Assembly: GCA_034008185.1 (NCBI GenBank)
Contig: CM067081.1
Span: 84,836,765 to 84,900,764 of the forward strand
Length of the DNA: 64,000 nucleotides
Source of the DNA: Gorsachius magnificus
Taxonomy: Eukaryota; Chordata; Aves; Pelecaniformes; Ardeidae
Reading direction: 5' to 3'
Shown here: piece by piece, positions 26,501 through 37,809 of the stretch
How positions within the stretch are numbered: the first letter of the stretch is position 1
How the letters are laid out: each line of letters opens with the position of its first letter
Made by a program: the position numbers and the translations under genes
Notes under the pieces: generated by a model
What the model was told of the DNA's origin: nothing
What the model saw: the letters and a program-made list of their open reading frames with translations, nothing else
Databases searched by the model: none

Positions 26501-27672
26501 AGAAGTTGGTGTGGTAGGATCTCTGGAGAGGTCACTGGCTGCCTGCCTACACCTTTACAGGAACTAAATAGAATTTTAGGCATTGGCTGTCCATCCCAAG
26601 TCTTTAGACATCTGAAAACTACCAACACCTGCCTTTCCCTCAGTCTCTTAAGCCGTACACTGTACAACAGGATACAGTCTGCTGAATCTAGACCAGGATA
26701 TCTAGAACTATTTCGTATCCTCAGACACTTGCCAAACCCCTGTCATCTCTTTGACTCCCTTTCTATGCCAACTAAAGATGTTTTGGAGGCTGGGAATTTC
26801 TATTTTGCTTTGGGTTTTTTACCCATTTTAACCAGCAAGAAAACTACATTGCGTTTAGTAAGTATGTACCCGGGATACTCTCTTGGCATTGGCAGTACCT
26901 ATTAGAGCTGTGTCTATCAAATGTAATGTGCTACTATAATTTTATGGAAAAGGTTTAAAAATGTGTTCTTTATCCATTGGAAAGATTTTGTTTGATTGCT
27001 TTTTCTAGAGGGCAGGTAGCAGTCCAAATCAAACTAAAAGGCATCCTCACACCTATCTACTATTTTGAATTCACATAAGCATGAGGCCCATTGTGCCTCT
27101 TCCCATTGGGTCACTGATGATTGTCAACAATATCTTGAGCTTTATCTAATGTTAAATGTAAAATCCTGTATATTAAAAAGAAAAAAACAAAAACTATTCT
27201 GATTCTATACAGGCAATGAATAAATGGCTCCCTATATCAAATTAAGCCATCCCATTCTCTAGCAAACTATTTTGAGTGCATTTTCCCTTAGAATGAAGTA
27301 CATATTGAAGTGATAGTTAACTGAACAGACTACCGAGAAAAACATATTAGCACTAATGCACATGGCTTTAAATAAATGTCATCAGTAAACAGGCACATCT
27401 AAACCACACTTGTCTTTCCATTCCACTAAGATGCATTACCTATTTAATATATCATGCAGTTAGCAATGAAACACGGTTAGTCCTTACTTTGTACAACTAG
27501 CAAAATACCTTTTTAAGGGTTCCTTTCAAATTTTGGACTGCAGGACAATGTTTCCTACTGAAGCATAACATTTCTTGCCATTTCCCCACTATCATAAGGC
27601 AGAAACATCAGTTAAGATTGTTTAGGTAATCAGGAATGCCTAAGCAGATGTTTCCTATAAATTAGACTAGCT

Positions 27673-27704
27673 AAAATACAAAAAAAAATCATAAGGTACT
27701 ACAA
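27673..27704. repeat. Dispersed 32-bp repeat, copy 1
   Basis: AAAATACA, then an A run, ATC, three variable bases and AGGTACTACAA recurs at 27836-27867 in the same orientation. The two copies differ at about three positions. The copies lie 163 bp apart, so it is either a local duplication with intervening DNA or two ends of a diverged element. Confidence 0.7.
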
Positions 27705-27835
27705 TAAAGTACTGTAGAAAAACAGTGAATAGATTAATTAAATTAAACATCCAAAAGACTCATCTCCCCCAGCATTAAAATTAGATGGTTCACAAAAATA
27801 AACAGTATACATAGGATAAGTTAATAGAAATTTAA

Positions 27836-27867
27836 AAAATACAAAAAAAAATCTCCAGGTACTACAA
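27836..27867. repeat. Dispersed 32-bp repeat, copy 2
   Basis: Direct repeat of 27673-27704, with differences only in the bases just before AGGTACTACAA. Confidence 0.7.
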
Positions 27868-30800
27868 ATTATGGAATACTATAAGCAAGAATAATTCTGA
27901 TCTGCTTGTGAATCCACTAAACCCTTTTTATCTCTGATTTCCAGTCGAAGAGTGCCAAGGCAGGTCATAAATTTCCTACACAGAGAGATCTGCCCCATAA
28001 TGCCATCTACATTTTAAAGGATGCTGAAATAGCTGTTACCCTATGGCTTTTCAACCCTTTATGCATACAGATAGCACAGAAACAAGTTTTGTCTTCCTTA
28101 TGCCATTGTATTGCACAGAGCATTGTGCCTGCCCACCTTCCCCACCCTCCAGTTCCCAGCTAGTCTCACTGAAACACCAAGGGCAAGATAAATAATAAAA
28201 GGCAAATGTTAAAATAATTATTTTAATGTCTAAAGAACATGAAAATTTGGCTGAGATCTTTAAAACTCTGAGCCTGATACTAAAATCATAAATGCTTCAT
28301 GGGTTTTTCAGTATGTCCTTACATTAAAGGCAGAGCATCACCTACTTTTCACCAAATTAGATCACTGGCTTTATAGGCTCTTTCTCAATGGTGAGCTTGT
28401 CCCTAGCTAGTTCCTGGGCACCTAAACTTACTTGGTTTGATGTCAGGGAGATCAGTGATAGTTTTGCACTGGCATTTGAACAGAACTGGAAACAGCATTC
28501 AATAGGGTTGCAGATTTTTGCAGCATGGCCGTGACACGATACATTTAATTCTGTTCATTTTGGAGATGTGGAATTTTTTTCCAGGTTCAGATATTTCCTT
28601 TTTAATTTACATTTTATCCACAAAGTAAGAGATATCCTAGGAGGTCACTGCACTGATTTTGTCTATGTCAATTTTCAAGTTCTTTTTCTAGGGTTTGGGG
28701 CTTTTTTAATGTCTAGAAAACATTGAGGAACATATGGTACAGAAGTTGCAAGCTAGATCTCTGGGTTCTTCTTGTGCAGAAATTTGCAGGGTTAAGTCTC
28801 CATCAGATTCTCACTGTCACTTCAGTGATTTGGGTTACAGCATAGCTTCACAAACCATCTTACCGGCACTGAAGATGGAGTGAAAAACTGCAGCTTGAGT
28901 AGAGCCAAGCAGTTAGGAAAGGTAGGGGCAGGGGTGGTATTAAAGTAAGTTATTTCCAGGGCTGATATCAGCTTCCTTTGGTGCCAGCCCCCTAGCAGGC
29001 AGGAGAATCCAGTCCAAAGAGCCAGTCCCAAGTCTTGCCCTTTCTCCGGGGTCTGCTCAGCATCAATAAGGGCTGGTGTCCAATTTAAAGGACGTGCCAC
29101 CAAAATACCGCCTAGAAGCTCTGCCGAGCAACCTGGAAAAATTACACCAAACTTTTTGGCAGAGAACTATTTTTTGCCATTTTCCAACACAAATCAATTG
29201 GTTTAACATGCAAGATGTGATTTAAGGGTGAGCTGCATGACACCAGCTGGCCAGGGCAGCTTTGCCAGCAGCGCCTGTTGTTTCAGCTCTTTGCAGCAAA
29301 TCTTGGAGTTGGGTTCACTCCTGATTTGGGTGACAACCACAGGGCTTCTGCAAGGAATGCAGGCACATCTGTCTGTGGCTCCTGATCAAAGAAGATAACA
29401 GAAAAGTAAAGAATAAGATCAAAGGGCTAAAACTTGAAGCCAAGTTCAGCAGAACTGGAATGAGGGATTCTTTCCTTCCAGCTTCTTATTGATCTTTCTG
29501 TCCTGCACACAATACATTTGCTGAACTTGCAGCAGCTTGTGCAACTCTCTTTCAAAAACATGTTGCCAAGCAGTCTCCATTTCCAAGTATTTCTCTTTTT
29601 CATGCCCTCCAAAGAATTAGAGAAACACACACAGTCATTTGAAAGAACAATAAATGAAGTGAAAACTGTCGACTTTACTATGTAATTGCATTAAATCCAT
29701 GCAATTATGTGCCAGAATAATTTAATTCCTTTTACTGATTCATTCCAGAGTTAGAATTACACAGGATTAATGCTAATTTTTCATACTTAGAATAGTTAAT
29801 TTGTCTCAATTTATTTGTTTGGGGGGGGTGACAGGCAGGAAAGCACAAATTGCTCAGTGCCTAAATGATGTACACTTTAAAACCATTTTCCCTTGGCACT
29901 GTGTGATGATACGAGGCTTTCTGCAAGATCACCACCATGTACTAAGATCAGCACCGGAGCACCTTCACTGTATTTCGAGATGGTCCTCGTGCTTTTTGGT
30001 GGAGGACTTTGTGCAGTTGCCAGAGGGCTGACTTCTCTTTGCTTCTACCTTCACTCAGTAGAAATAGAGGAAAGGGGGTTTTAGCCTTTTTGGGGGGCAG
30101 GTCCATGTTCCATCAGCCCTGTGGTTACTTTCAGGATGTTTTCCTGCTCCATATTTAATGCTGCAAATTAAGCTCTCAGCTGTGGATAGATGTTCATTCC
30201 TTAGTGATAGTGCAAGGCAAATGTCGGGGAGGGCTTGGGTTTCACTCTCCATATGGATCCAATTTATTGTATGACTTTGTGGACATGGGAGTCATATTTA
30301 AGCACAAAGACAGACCTTTCCAGCTCACACTGCTGGTACTGTGTGTCAGGCAAGGGCCAGCCACCACCACACAGTTCCAGAGGAAAGGAGAGAGGCCATT
30401 TCACAGGGCCACCAAAAGAGCTTCTTCATGTTGCTTCTGCCATATGCCTTTCTTCAGAATTTCATTCTTACATCAATAGATATAAACTTACCTAACAGGC
30501 TCCTAATTTGTCAGAAAAATTTAGGTTATTTGAAGGAACAAACTAGGTTAATGAAAAGACGGGAAACCTCAAAATAATTATTTTAGAGATAAAGTACAAG
30601 ATAAATGGCAACCATATGTAATTTATCAGGGCAATCACACGCATGACTGAGCAATCCAGTAAAACACGGGCAGGTCCCTCATATAATCCCAAGAGAATGG
30701 AGGAACAACACAAACTCAGTTAAATCAATATTGTAGGAATAATTTATTATATCTACTTACTTCACTGTCACACTTTTTTAAGGAAAAAAAAGAGCACCCT

Positions 30801-33514
30801 AAAAAAGAAAATATAAGGTAGTCTTTGCTTGCATCAGAAGTGTCATGTGTGCAATCTGTTCCATATGCATCACACTGATGTATTTTTGCTTAAAAACAAA
30901 GTCTACTTACAGACTGCTCCTGCATGTGTGAATTTCCAAAAGCCTCTCTTAAGTCTTCACATCCCCACCTATTAACCTCATTACATCTTTCAATGAGAGC
31001 CTTCTTTTTCTCTTGACAAGGTCCTTTTTTCACTTCTATTTTCATTTCTCAGATAGTTTTCTCTGACTATTCACATTTTTTCCCAATATACTGGTCAAGA
31101 AAGAGGAAAGAAAGGTAACAGCAATGTAGGTGCTCTTTGAAGAGGTGGACCCAAGGAGGAGAGTTGGGAGGGACAGGTAAGAAAAGAGCCTTGCATGCAG
31201 ACACCCTTGAGGGAGACATTTTGAGCAACTTTCAGTGAGGAGAACCATATCAGCTGTTTGTATTTCTAGGTCAGCACACCACCAAGATGCTTTTCTTTAA
31301 AGAAAATAAAACCTAATTAATCATTCATAAGTATGGAAGTCATATGGAAGCAACAGGTATGTGAAATTAAATTTCCCCACATTTTATCAGACTACAGCCT
31401 TTCTGAGGCTCTGTTGCCACAGAAATGACCTTTTGGGCAGTCACTTCTTTCTTGGAAATGTTAAATTTACATTTGACTCCTCAAAGGCTTGATTTTTTTC
31501 AAGTATTTGAGTTACAAAGGCTAGGAGCTTAATGTCAGAAGTGCCTTGAAGCGCTTCTGTGTGATAACGCATTGGAAGTGCTAGGGGTTTAGTGGAACAT
31601 CAGAAGGTTAGGATGTGCTGTGCCACTTTTACAAAGCAGTGAGTCCCAGGGCACCTCTGTGGTGAGCCCTGCGCAGCCAGGTGCCCAGGGGAAGCATGAG
31701 GGAGAGGTCCCAGATCCGCAGACAGCCACGCAGCTCACGGGAGCACCAACAGCTCTTTTCTCACATCTGCTGCCAGCCAGCCAGTGAGAGAGAGGGGTCG
31801 TACATCAACAGGCCAAAGATGCACCTTTTCTTGATTCTGTCTGTTGGGTTTTTTCTTAATTCACAAATCACTCCCCTCTGCTCAGCTCACCTGCCCTATT
31901 CCCCCAGCCAGCCCTCACCACCTCCGTGATCCTAGAGTAGCTTTCTCTAACTTGCCCACCCTACTCAGTGAGGTTGTTCCTGCTGGTAGAAGTGTCCGAA
32001 TGGTGCCTTGCAGAGTGGCAGGGAAGCCAGGTGTCTACTGGAGGTTCCTGCCTCCACTGAGCATACAACATTGCTGTGTTTTCGCCCTTATTTATCCCTC
32101 CACCCACCACTCTTGGAGTGAAATGAGCTGTCTTTGTTTCTGCTGGGAGAGCAGATGGGAGAGGGGGAGTAGTCCATGGTCAAGTACTTTTCTGGGTGTC
32201 TATTATTTTTCTTCCACCTGTGCCCTCTATCTTTTGTTTCTTCCTCCTCTCAGAAAGGGCTGGACAGGGACAGAGTTTTAAGACAGTTATTGCTTTAAAA
32301 GCTGGCATAATTAAAATCTCCTTCATTACCATCACTGAGCTGAAAGTATCATTACAATGAACAGGACAATAATAGATACCTTTATCACTTGCACTAACAA
32401 TAAAAGATAACTGCCAAGGACAATGTGTCTCAAAGACTATTGACAAAATGTACAATTCAGTGATGAGAGGTAATTCAGTTGTTAATGGCAGTGAGGTACT
32501 GGTATAATTTAACATTCAGATATTGGACAGGATTCTGCAAACCACCATTGCTTGGTCCACTCCTCCCTGCATATGGAGCACCCACCACCTCCAGTAGCAG
32601 GACTCAGGTGCAGAGCAGACGTCTAGTGATGAGAGCAGGTTCCCATGGACAACACACGGTGATGGCCCCATGGTGCTTCTGCATTTAAGACTTTTAAGAT
32701 ATTTAAAGTGTTCTTGGGAAGCCACTTAGTTCCTAGACTTGTAGCTGAAGCTGCAGTTACAGCCCAAAAAGTATGGAGATAATTTTTTGCTTCTAAACAT
32801 GTCTCAGCTTGGGAGGGACAGAAAGAAACATCCATGCCTGTGCTTTGGCTCCTGCCTGCAGCAGGGAGCTGGCAGGCCCTGCCCCAGAGGGTCCACACTG
32901 GGATGACAGCAAGCAAGAAGTTCTGCCCAGGGTGATGCCATGTGCTGTTTTGCCCTGCCCATAGGCACCTCTAGTTTGGGTCCTGCTCAACTCTGCTGGC
33001 ATAGTGGTCTGTGGCACAGACCGAATCCTCCACAACAGCTCAGATATCTACTGGAGGCTGGTCCCATCTTACAGTCATCCCCACCATCCACATCTATCCA
33101 CCTTCTGGCCTCTCTGATCAGCCTTCCAAAAAGGATGCCGGGTTAGCCCTGGCAAAAGACCAGCTTTTGTGAAAGGCAGTGAGAGCAGGAGGAGCTGCTT
33201 TCTCACTGGAGTTGCTTTCAGTCCCACTCAGGGCACATTCAGGAGCTGCTGAAGGACCAGAGAGCATCAACTGGGCTGCCGAGCATGGTGCTGGCCAGCT
33301 CTCCTCCTGGGGACCCTGCCCACTCCCGCAGCAGCAGGGGCGCTCAGCAAGAAGCTCCGTAGCAAATTCCTGTTGCTTTGTTTGTCCTCAAGAAAGAGTT
33401 AATATCCAGTCAGGGGATCAAATCATGATTGGTTGTTCTGCTGTAAATCCCAGGGTCACCACTGCAGACTACCCAAAGTGCACAGTTTCAGGGATTGTCT
33501 CATGACCTCTGCCC

Positions 33515-33990
33515 TTTGATGTTGCATTGCTGGAACAGGTCCAGAGGAGAGCCACAAAGCTGGTGAGGGGTCTGGAGCACAAGTCTTATGAGGAGCGGCT
33601 GAGGGAACTGGGGTTGTTTAGTCTGGAGAAGAGGAGACTGAGGGGAGACCTTATCGCCCTCTACACCTGCCTGACAGGAGGCTGTAGCCAGGTGGGGGTC
33701 GGCCTCTTCTCCCGGGTAATGGGTGATAGGACGAGGGGAAATGGTCTGAAGTTGCGCCAGGGCAGGTTTAGGTTGGACATTAGGAAAAACTTCTTCACAG
33801 AAAGGGTTGTCAGGCTCTGGAATGGGCTGCCCAGGGAGGTGGTCAAGTCCCCATCCCTGAAGGTATTTAAAAGAAGGATAGATGAGGTGCTTAGGGCCAT
33901 GGTTTAGTGGTGGGATGGCAGGGTTAGGTAAAAGGTTGGACTTGATGATCTTAAAGGTCTTTTCCAACCAAAACAATTCTATGATTCTAT
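33515..33990 (+). mobile_element. CR1 LINE, 5'-truncated, open ORF2 C-terminus
   Basis: This is the 3' end of a CR1 retrotransposon on the plus strand. The ORF2 C-terminal frame is open from the truncation point to the TAG at 33905-33907, with the [10 protein letters not shown] and [11 protein letters not shown] segments. The 3' UTR with GATGATCTTAAAGGTCTTTT follows, then the octamer end ATTCTATGATTCTAT at 33976-33990. The protein part aligns by eye, nearly without gaps, with the copies at 9.5 and 40.9 kb. The intact frame suggests a fairly young insertion. It lacks the endonuclease and most of the reverse transcriptase, so it cannot move on its own. Confidence 0.96.
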
Positions 33991-34051
33991 TTTATTATTC
34001 ATAGAATCATAGAATCATAGAATCACCTCGGTGATCTATTCTATGATTCTA
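33976..34051. repeat. Inverted array of CR1 3' octamers (palindrome)
   Basis: The CR1 tail ATTCTATGATTCTAT (33976-33990) is followed after 10 bases by its exact reverse complement ATAGAATCATAGAAT (34001-34015). The inverted run continues to 34027 and meets a third, plus-oriented run (34030-34051) across a two-base centre, ATCACC/TC/GGTGAT. The array therefore reads plus, minus, plus. It may be a fold-back or template-switch product made during reverse transcription, or a second, tiny CR1 end inserted tail to tail. Confidence 0.9.
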
Positions 34052-36168
34052 ATTTGAACAATAACTTTAAGTATCATTGTAATTGGACCAGTAATGACTC
34101 TTTGATTAGACTTTTGCAACTTTTATTGGACTAACAACACACTTTGGCTTTACATGTAAGGTGCATTGCTTGATCCCACGGGAGTTGAAATTATGGGGTT
34201 TTCCTTATGAAGAAAATGAATCATCTGAACTATTTCACTGAAGTTTTTTAATCTTTTTATATTAAAAGCTATGTGCTATTATGAGAAAGTAAAAAAGAAA
34301 ATGGCAAAACAAATTTTCTTTCAAGTCAGTGTGTTTCCACTGGATTTTTTTTCTTCTTCAGATCTTCAGGAAAAATTGTTCCGTGAGAAAAATTTCAACA
34401 GCTTCATTTGCAATAAAGCCAGCAGAAAGTTGAACTGTATTCCTTAAGTCATCTGAATTCAGATTTTCCTATTTTTCCTTAGCTTAGCATAGCTACAGAA
34501 TTCCGACAAGATTTCATGTTCATGTCATGTCATTTGTGTTTACAAGGTTGTGTTTTATTTCCTTCTGCCACTCACATGCATATGAAAGTGCCTGGAATTT
34601 GGGTCTGAATGACTATTTCATAGAAGAACAACTAAAACCAGAAAAGGAGCATAGCTTTGCATAAGAATATGGGGAAAAAATGTCAAAAAGGTCTTCTATT
34701 ATTGCTCTCCAACAGTCAAGATAAGGGTTCTCACTTTATCTGCAAATGTTGATAACAATCCTTACATTTCAATCCCTATGCCTGCAAACCCACAAAGGCA
34801 GGAAAATGTCTTTGCGGTGTGCCTCTCAAACCTGAGCCTGGAGAAAACGCTGAAAGGGGACCTCCCTGCCTATGGAGCTGTTGTTCCTTTTCTGTTCACT
34901 CCTTGATTAAAGAAAGAGATCTGGGAAATAGTATCTCCCTGCTGTTGACTTGCTGTTGCTCATTAGGATGGTGTGAGTGTGTGGCAATTCAATCTTCAGT
35001 TGGATTGCTGCTGTACAAGTATTCTGTTATTTGATCTTTGCAGATTAAACGATTTGTCTCAGTGAGAAAATGTATTCAATTTGCTGTTACTTAGGGTAAA
35101 TCTCAGGCCTTATGGAGCTTGCATGAGAGGCAAAATGGATAATGAAAGGCGAGTTTGCCAAATAATGAAAATGTCGGCACTGTCTGAAAGTTTAGATAGC
35201 ATCAGCAGTAAATTAATTGACAGCAGTCTATCGAAAGGATGGCAAAGACTTTTATCCTGAGCAGCATAAAACAAAGATAGGTTTGGCTGCTCAATGTGGC
35301 AAGGACAGACTTCTCAGATCCCCACTGATGTGTGGCTGCTGGCACCATAGATGACAGGGATGCACAGACATGCCCTCACAAGGTTGAGCTCCTGGTTTGC
35401 AAGGCAATGGCACAGCTTCACATGCAGTGTCCTCCAGGTTTATCGCTTAATCCCCTAAAATCCTAATGATCAGTTAAAAGATCTGACAAACAGGGTGAAA
35501 GCTGTTCAGATAAGTGCAGTTTCTCAATTCCTGCACTGAGAAGTGCTTTTTGGAGCGTGTTCAGAGACTGCATGAGTACTTAGCACATTAGCGCAGGCAA
35601 TAGATTTAATGAGTCATCTTTCTGCCAGTTAGTGGGAAATGGAGAGTCTGGACACGTGTGAATTTGTCTTTGGTCAGAAAAAGAAAAGAGGCTATAAATC
35701 CAAGCAGTCAGAAGCAGATTGCACAATAGGGGTTGAACAAAGGTACCAAATTCTTTTCCTCAGTAAATGGAATTATTGCAATTATTGATCCAGTTTTGCC
35801 ACAGGCCACTCATAGCAGGAATGGGGAACCTGCAGCTTGAGGCTTGCTGGTGTTTCAAGAACTTCTTAAAATCCCTGGTCTACAACTGGGACCTGTACGC
35901 AAGTTTAGAAGATGAGGCTGGCCCGTGGCTCCCTAAGGAGAGGAAAAACTCCTTTTGCATTTGATTGGACAACCAGAAGCACTCCTGGAGTGAGTCTCTG
36001 CCCCACGCTCTTCTGCTTCAAACAGCAATTGCACACCCTCCCTGTCAGCCCTGCCTTGAGAATTGTTGCTAAAGATGATCTGAACACTTTATTAATTCAC
36101 ATTAGAGGAAAATAAAAACCTACAATCTGCTTTAAGTATTAAAACTACTGGCTGAAAATAGTTGAAAA

Positions 36169-36202
36169 TGTAGGGAATTTCTCACTGTAGGGAATTTTTC
36201 AC
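36169..36202. repeat. 17-bp tandem duplication, two copies
   Basis: TGTAGGGAATTTCTCAC (36169-36185) is followed directly by TGTAGGGAATTTTTCAC (36186-36202), with one difference. It looks like a local slippage duplication. Confidence 0.9.
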
Positions 36203-36791
36203 AAGACGGGTACAACTATGCATCTATCTTCTGCTTTGATTCTCTGCAGCTTGATTTTAAAGACATTTTTGGCTTTCAAAGAAAAAAGTTTTTTATTATC
36301 CCTGAATACTGTGTAGCTTGCAAAAATACTGATGAAAATAAAACATAGGTTCTTTTAATGGAAAATTCAGATGATTTATTTGTCTTTGATATCATATCTA
36401 TAATATCTCCCATTGGCTTTCCCATATGTCTACAAGAAGAAATTTTAGTTTCTGAAATGTACAATGACCATCACAAATACAGAGCTCTTCTGCTTGTCAA
36501 TCCCACTGGCCTCACCAGCAATGATACTTTTTTCCACGCTTTTTTCAGAAACACGGGTATTTTTCTCAGGCTGTGACTGAAACAGTTCTCACCTTGCAAA
36601 ATCTCTTTTCATATGTGTATCGAACAAATCATACCATCAAATTGTTCTTGTGCCTCAGAGAAAAGAAAGGATACTCTGATATTCAGATTGCTGTACTTCT
36701 AGTTTTGCAGAACTTGCTTTTTCTTGATTTCTGTAGTGCTGTTTATTCCCTCTTCCTATTCTTCGGCTTCCTCAATGTTCCAGGACCAAAG

Positions 36792-36853
36792 TCTACCTCT
36801 TTTTTTTTTTTACTTTGTCTTTTGTTCTCAGTCTTTTCTTTCTTTCTTTCTCT
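36792..36853. repeat. Pyrimidine-rich low-complexity tract
   Basis: A long T run passes into CTTT-type repeats on the plus strand with few purines. This is simple sequence. It resembles a polypyrimidine tract, but no open exon follows it. Confidence 0.8.
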
Positions 36854-37756
36854 ATAACTCTCAAATTTTCTTCCTTATAGGTGAGTTATCAAATGACTAG
36901 GCTCCTCTTAACTTTCTCCTCTTACTATTGTCTACCATCCCATTGACCTTAGCACTTTCATTCAGCTTCTCAGCTCTCAAGCGTAATTCACTCTTTTGTT
37001 GCCATTTCAAAATATGCCTTTCTTTTGCCAGTTCCATTTTTTGGGGGGCTTTCTTCATCTAGCTATTTTTATTTTATGATTGTCTAAATGTCCTCCCAGA
37101 ACAGACTCTTATTCACGCTTTGTCTTTGCCTTTTCTTACAGGTCCAATATGTTACTTTCACCTGTAACCTCCACGCATTGACTATCATTATTTTTAATGG
37201 AATTGCTGTGTCCATTTCTACCATCTATGTACCTCTTAAATCTGAGGTGTTTCAGAGGTGGTTGCTACTGCTCCAGCTAAACACAATTGCAAAGTTGTAG
37301 TTCAGCTAATGGACAGTAGACACTTGTTTTTTGTAAAAACACACATATGTAGGAACAATTGTGTAATGCCCTTGGGGACCGGGATTTTCTTTTCATTCTC
37401 TATTAGTAAGTCATCTCACAAAAAGAGATCCCGATCCACACCTGGGGTTGTATACACTACTACACACGGAGAAAGGTTAATAATGCCAGTTACCCCACTT
37501 CATTACTTGGGCACTAATTCCAAGCCATTTACTGTGGGTTGTCTTTCACACCCCTGCCCATCTGGTTGGTTACCTATGTCCATATGTTTTGGGTAATGCA
37601 TATGACAAGCCATAAAAACAACAGCAGTACAATCCTACCTGCTTTGGTGCAATAAGAGTCTATTGCTGTGCTCTGCCAGTTGTAGTGACCAGGTTAAGAC
37701 TAAGAGTGTGTAAAAATTAAAATGCTGCTTGTCACTGTCCTAGAAGTGATATTTTT

Positions 37757-37809
37757 AACACCTGCCAAGGCAACAATCTCGTAAAAAGAGTGCTTGCCTT
37801 GGCGGTGTT
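37757..37809. repeat. Strong short inverted repeat (hairpin)
   Basis: The left arm AACACCTGCCAAGGCAA (37757-37773) pairs with the right arm TTGCCTTGGCGGTGTT (37794-37809) over 16 base pairs with a single bulged T. A 20-base loop separates them. The GC-rich stem stands out in AT-rich surroundings. The stem is shorter than in a typical microRNA precursor, and pairing does not clearly extend outward. It might be a structured RNA, a fold-back element remnant or chance. Confidence 0.8.

Larger units (their letters stand above)
18183..33514. other. Long unique non-coding stretch
   Basis: About 15 kb without a recognisable gene or interspersed repeat. It holds a T18 tract (23486-23503), a dispersed 32-bp duplication (27673-27704 and 27836-27867) and a G8 run (29821-29828). 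AT-rich stretches such as 22560-24250 look like possible conserved regulatory DNA, by appearance only. Open frames reach about 145 codons without domains. Confidence 0.45.

Noticed and set aside
26477..26905. Plus-strand open frame of 142 codons
   Set aside because: No domain is recognised and there is no supporting splice or promoter context. The length is within chance expectation for the window.
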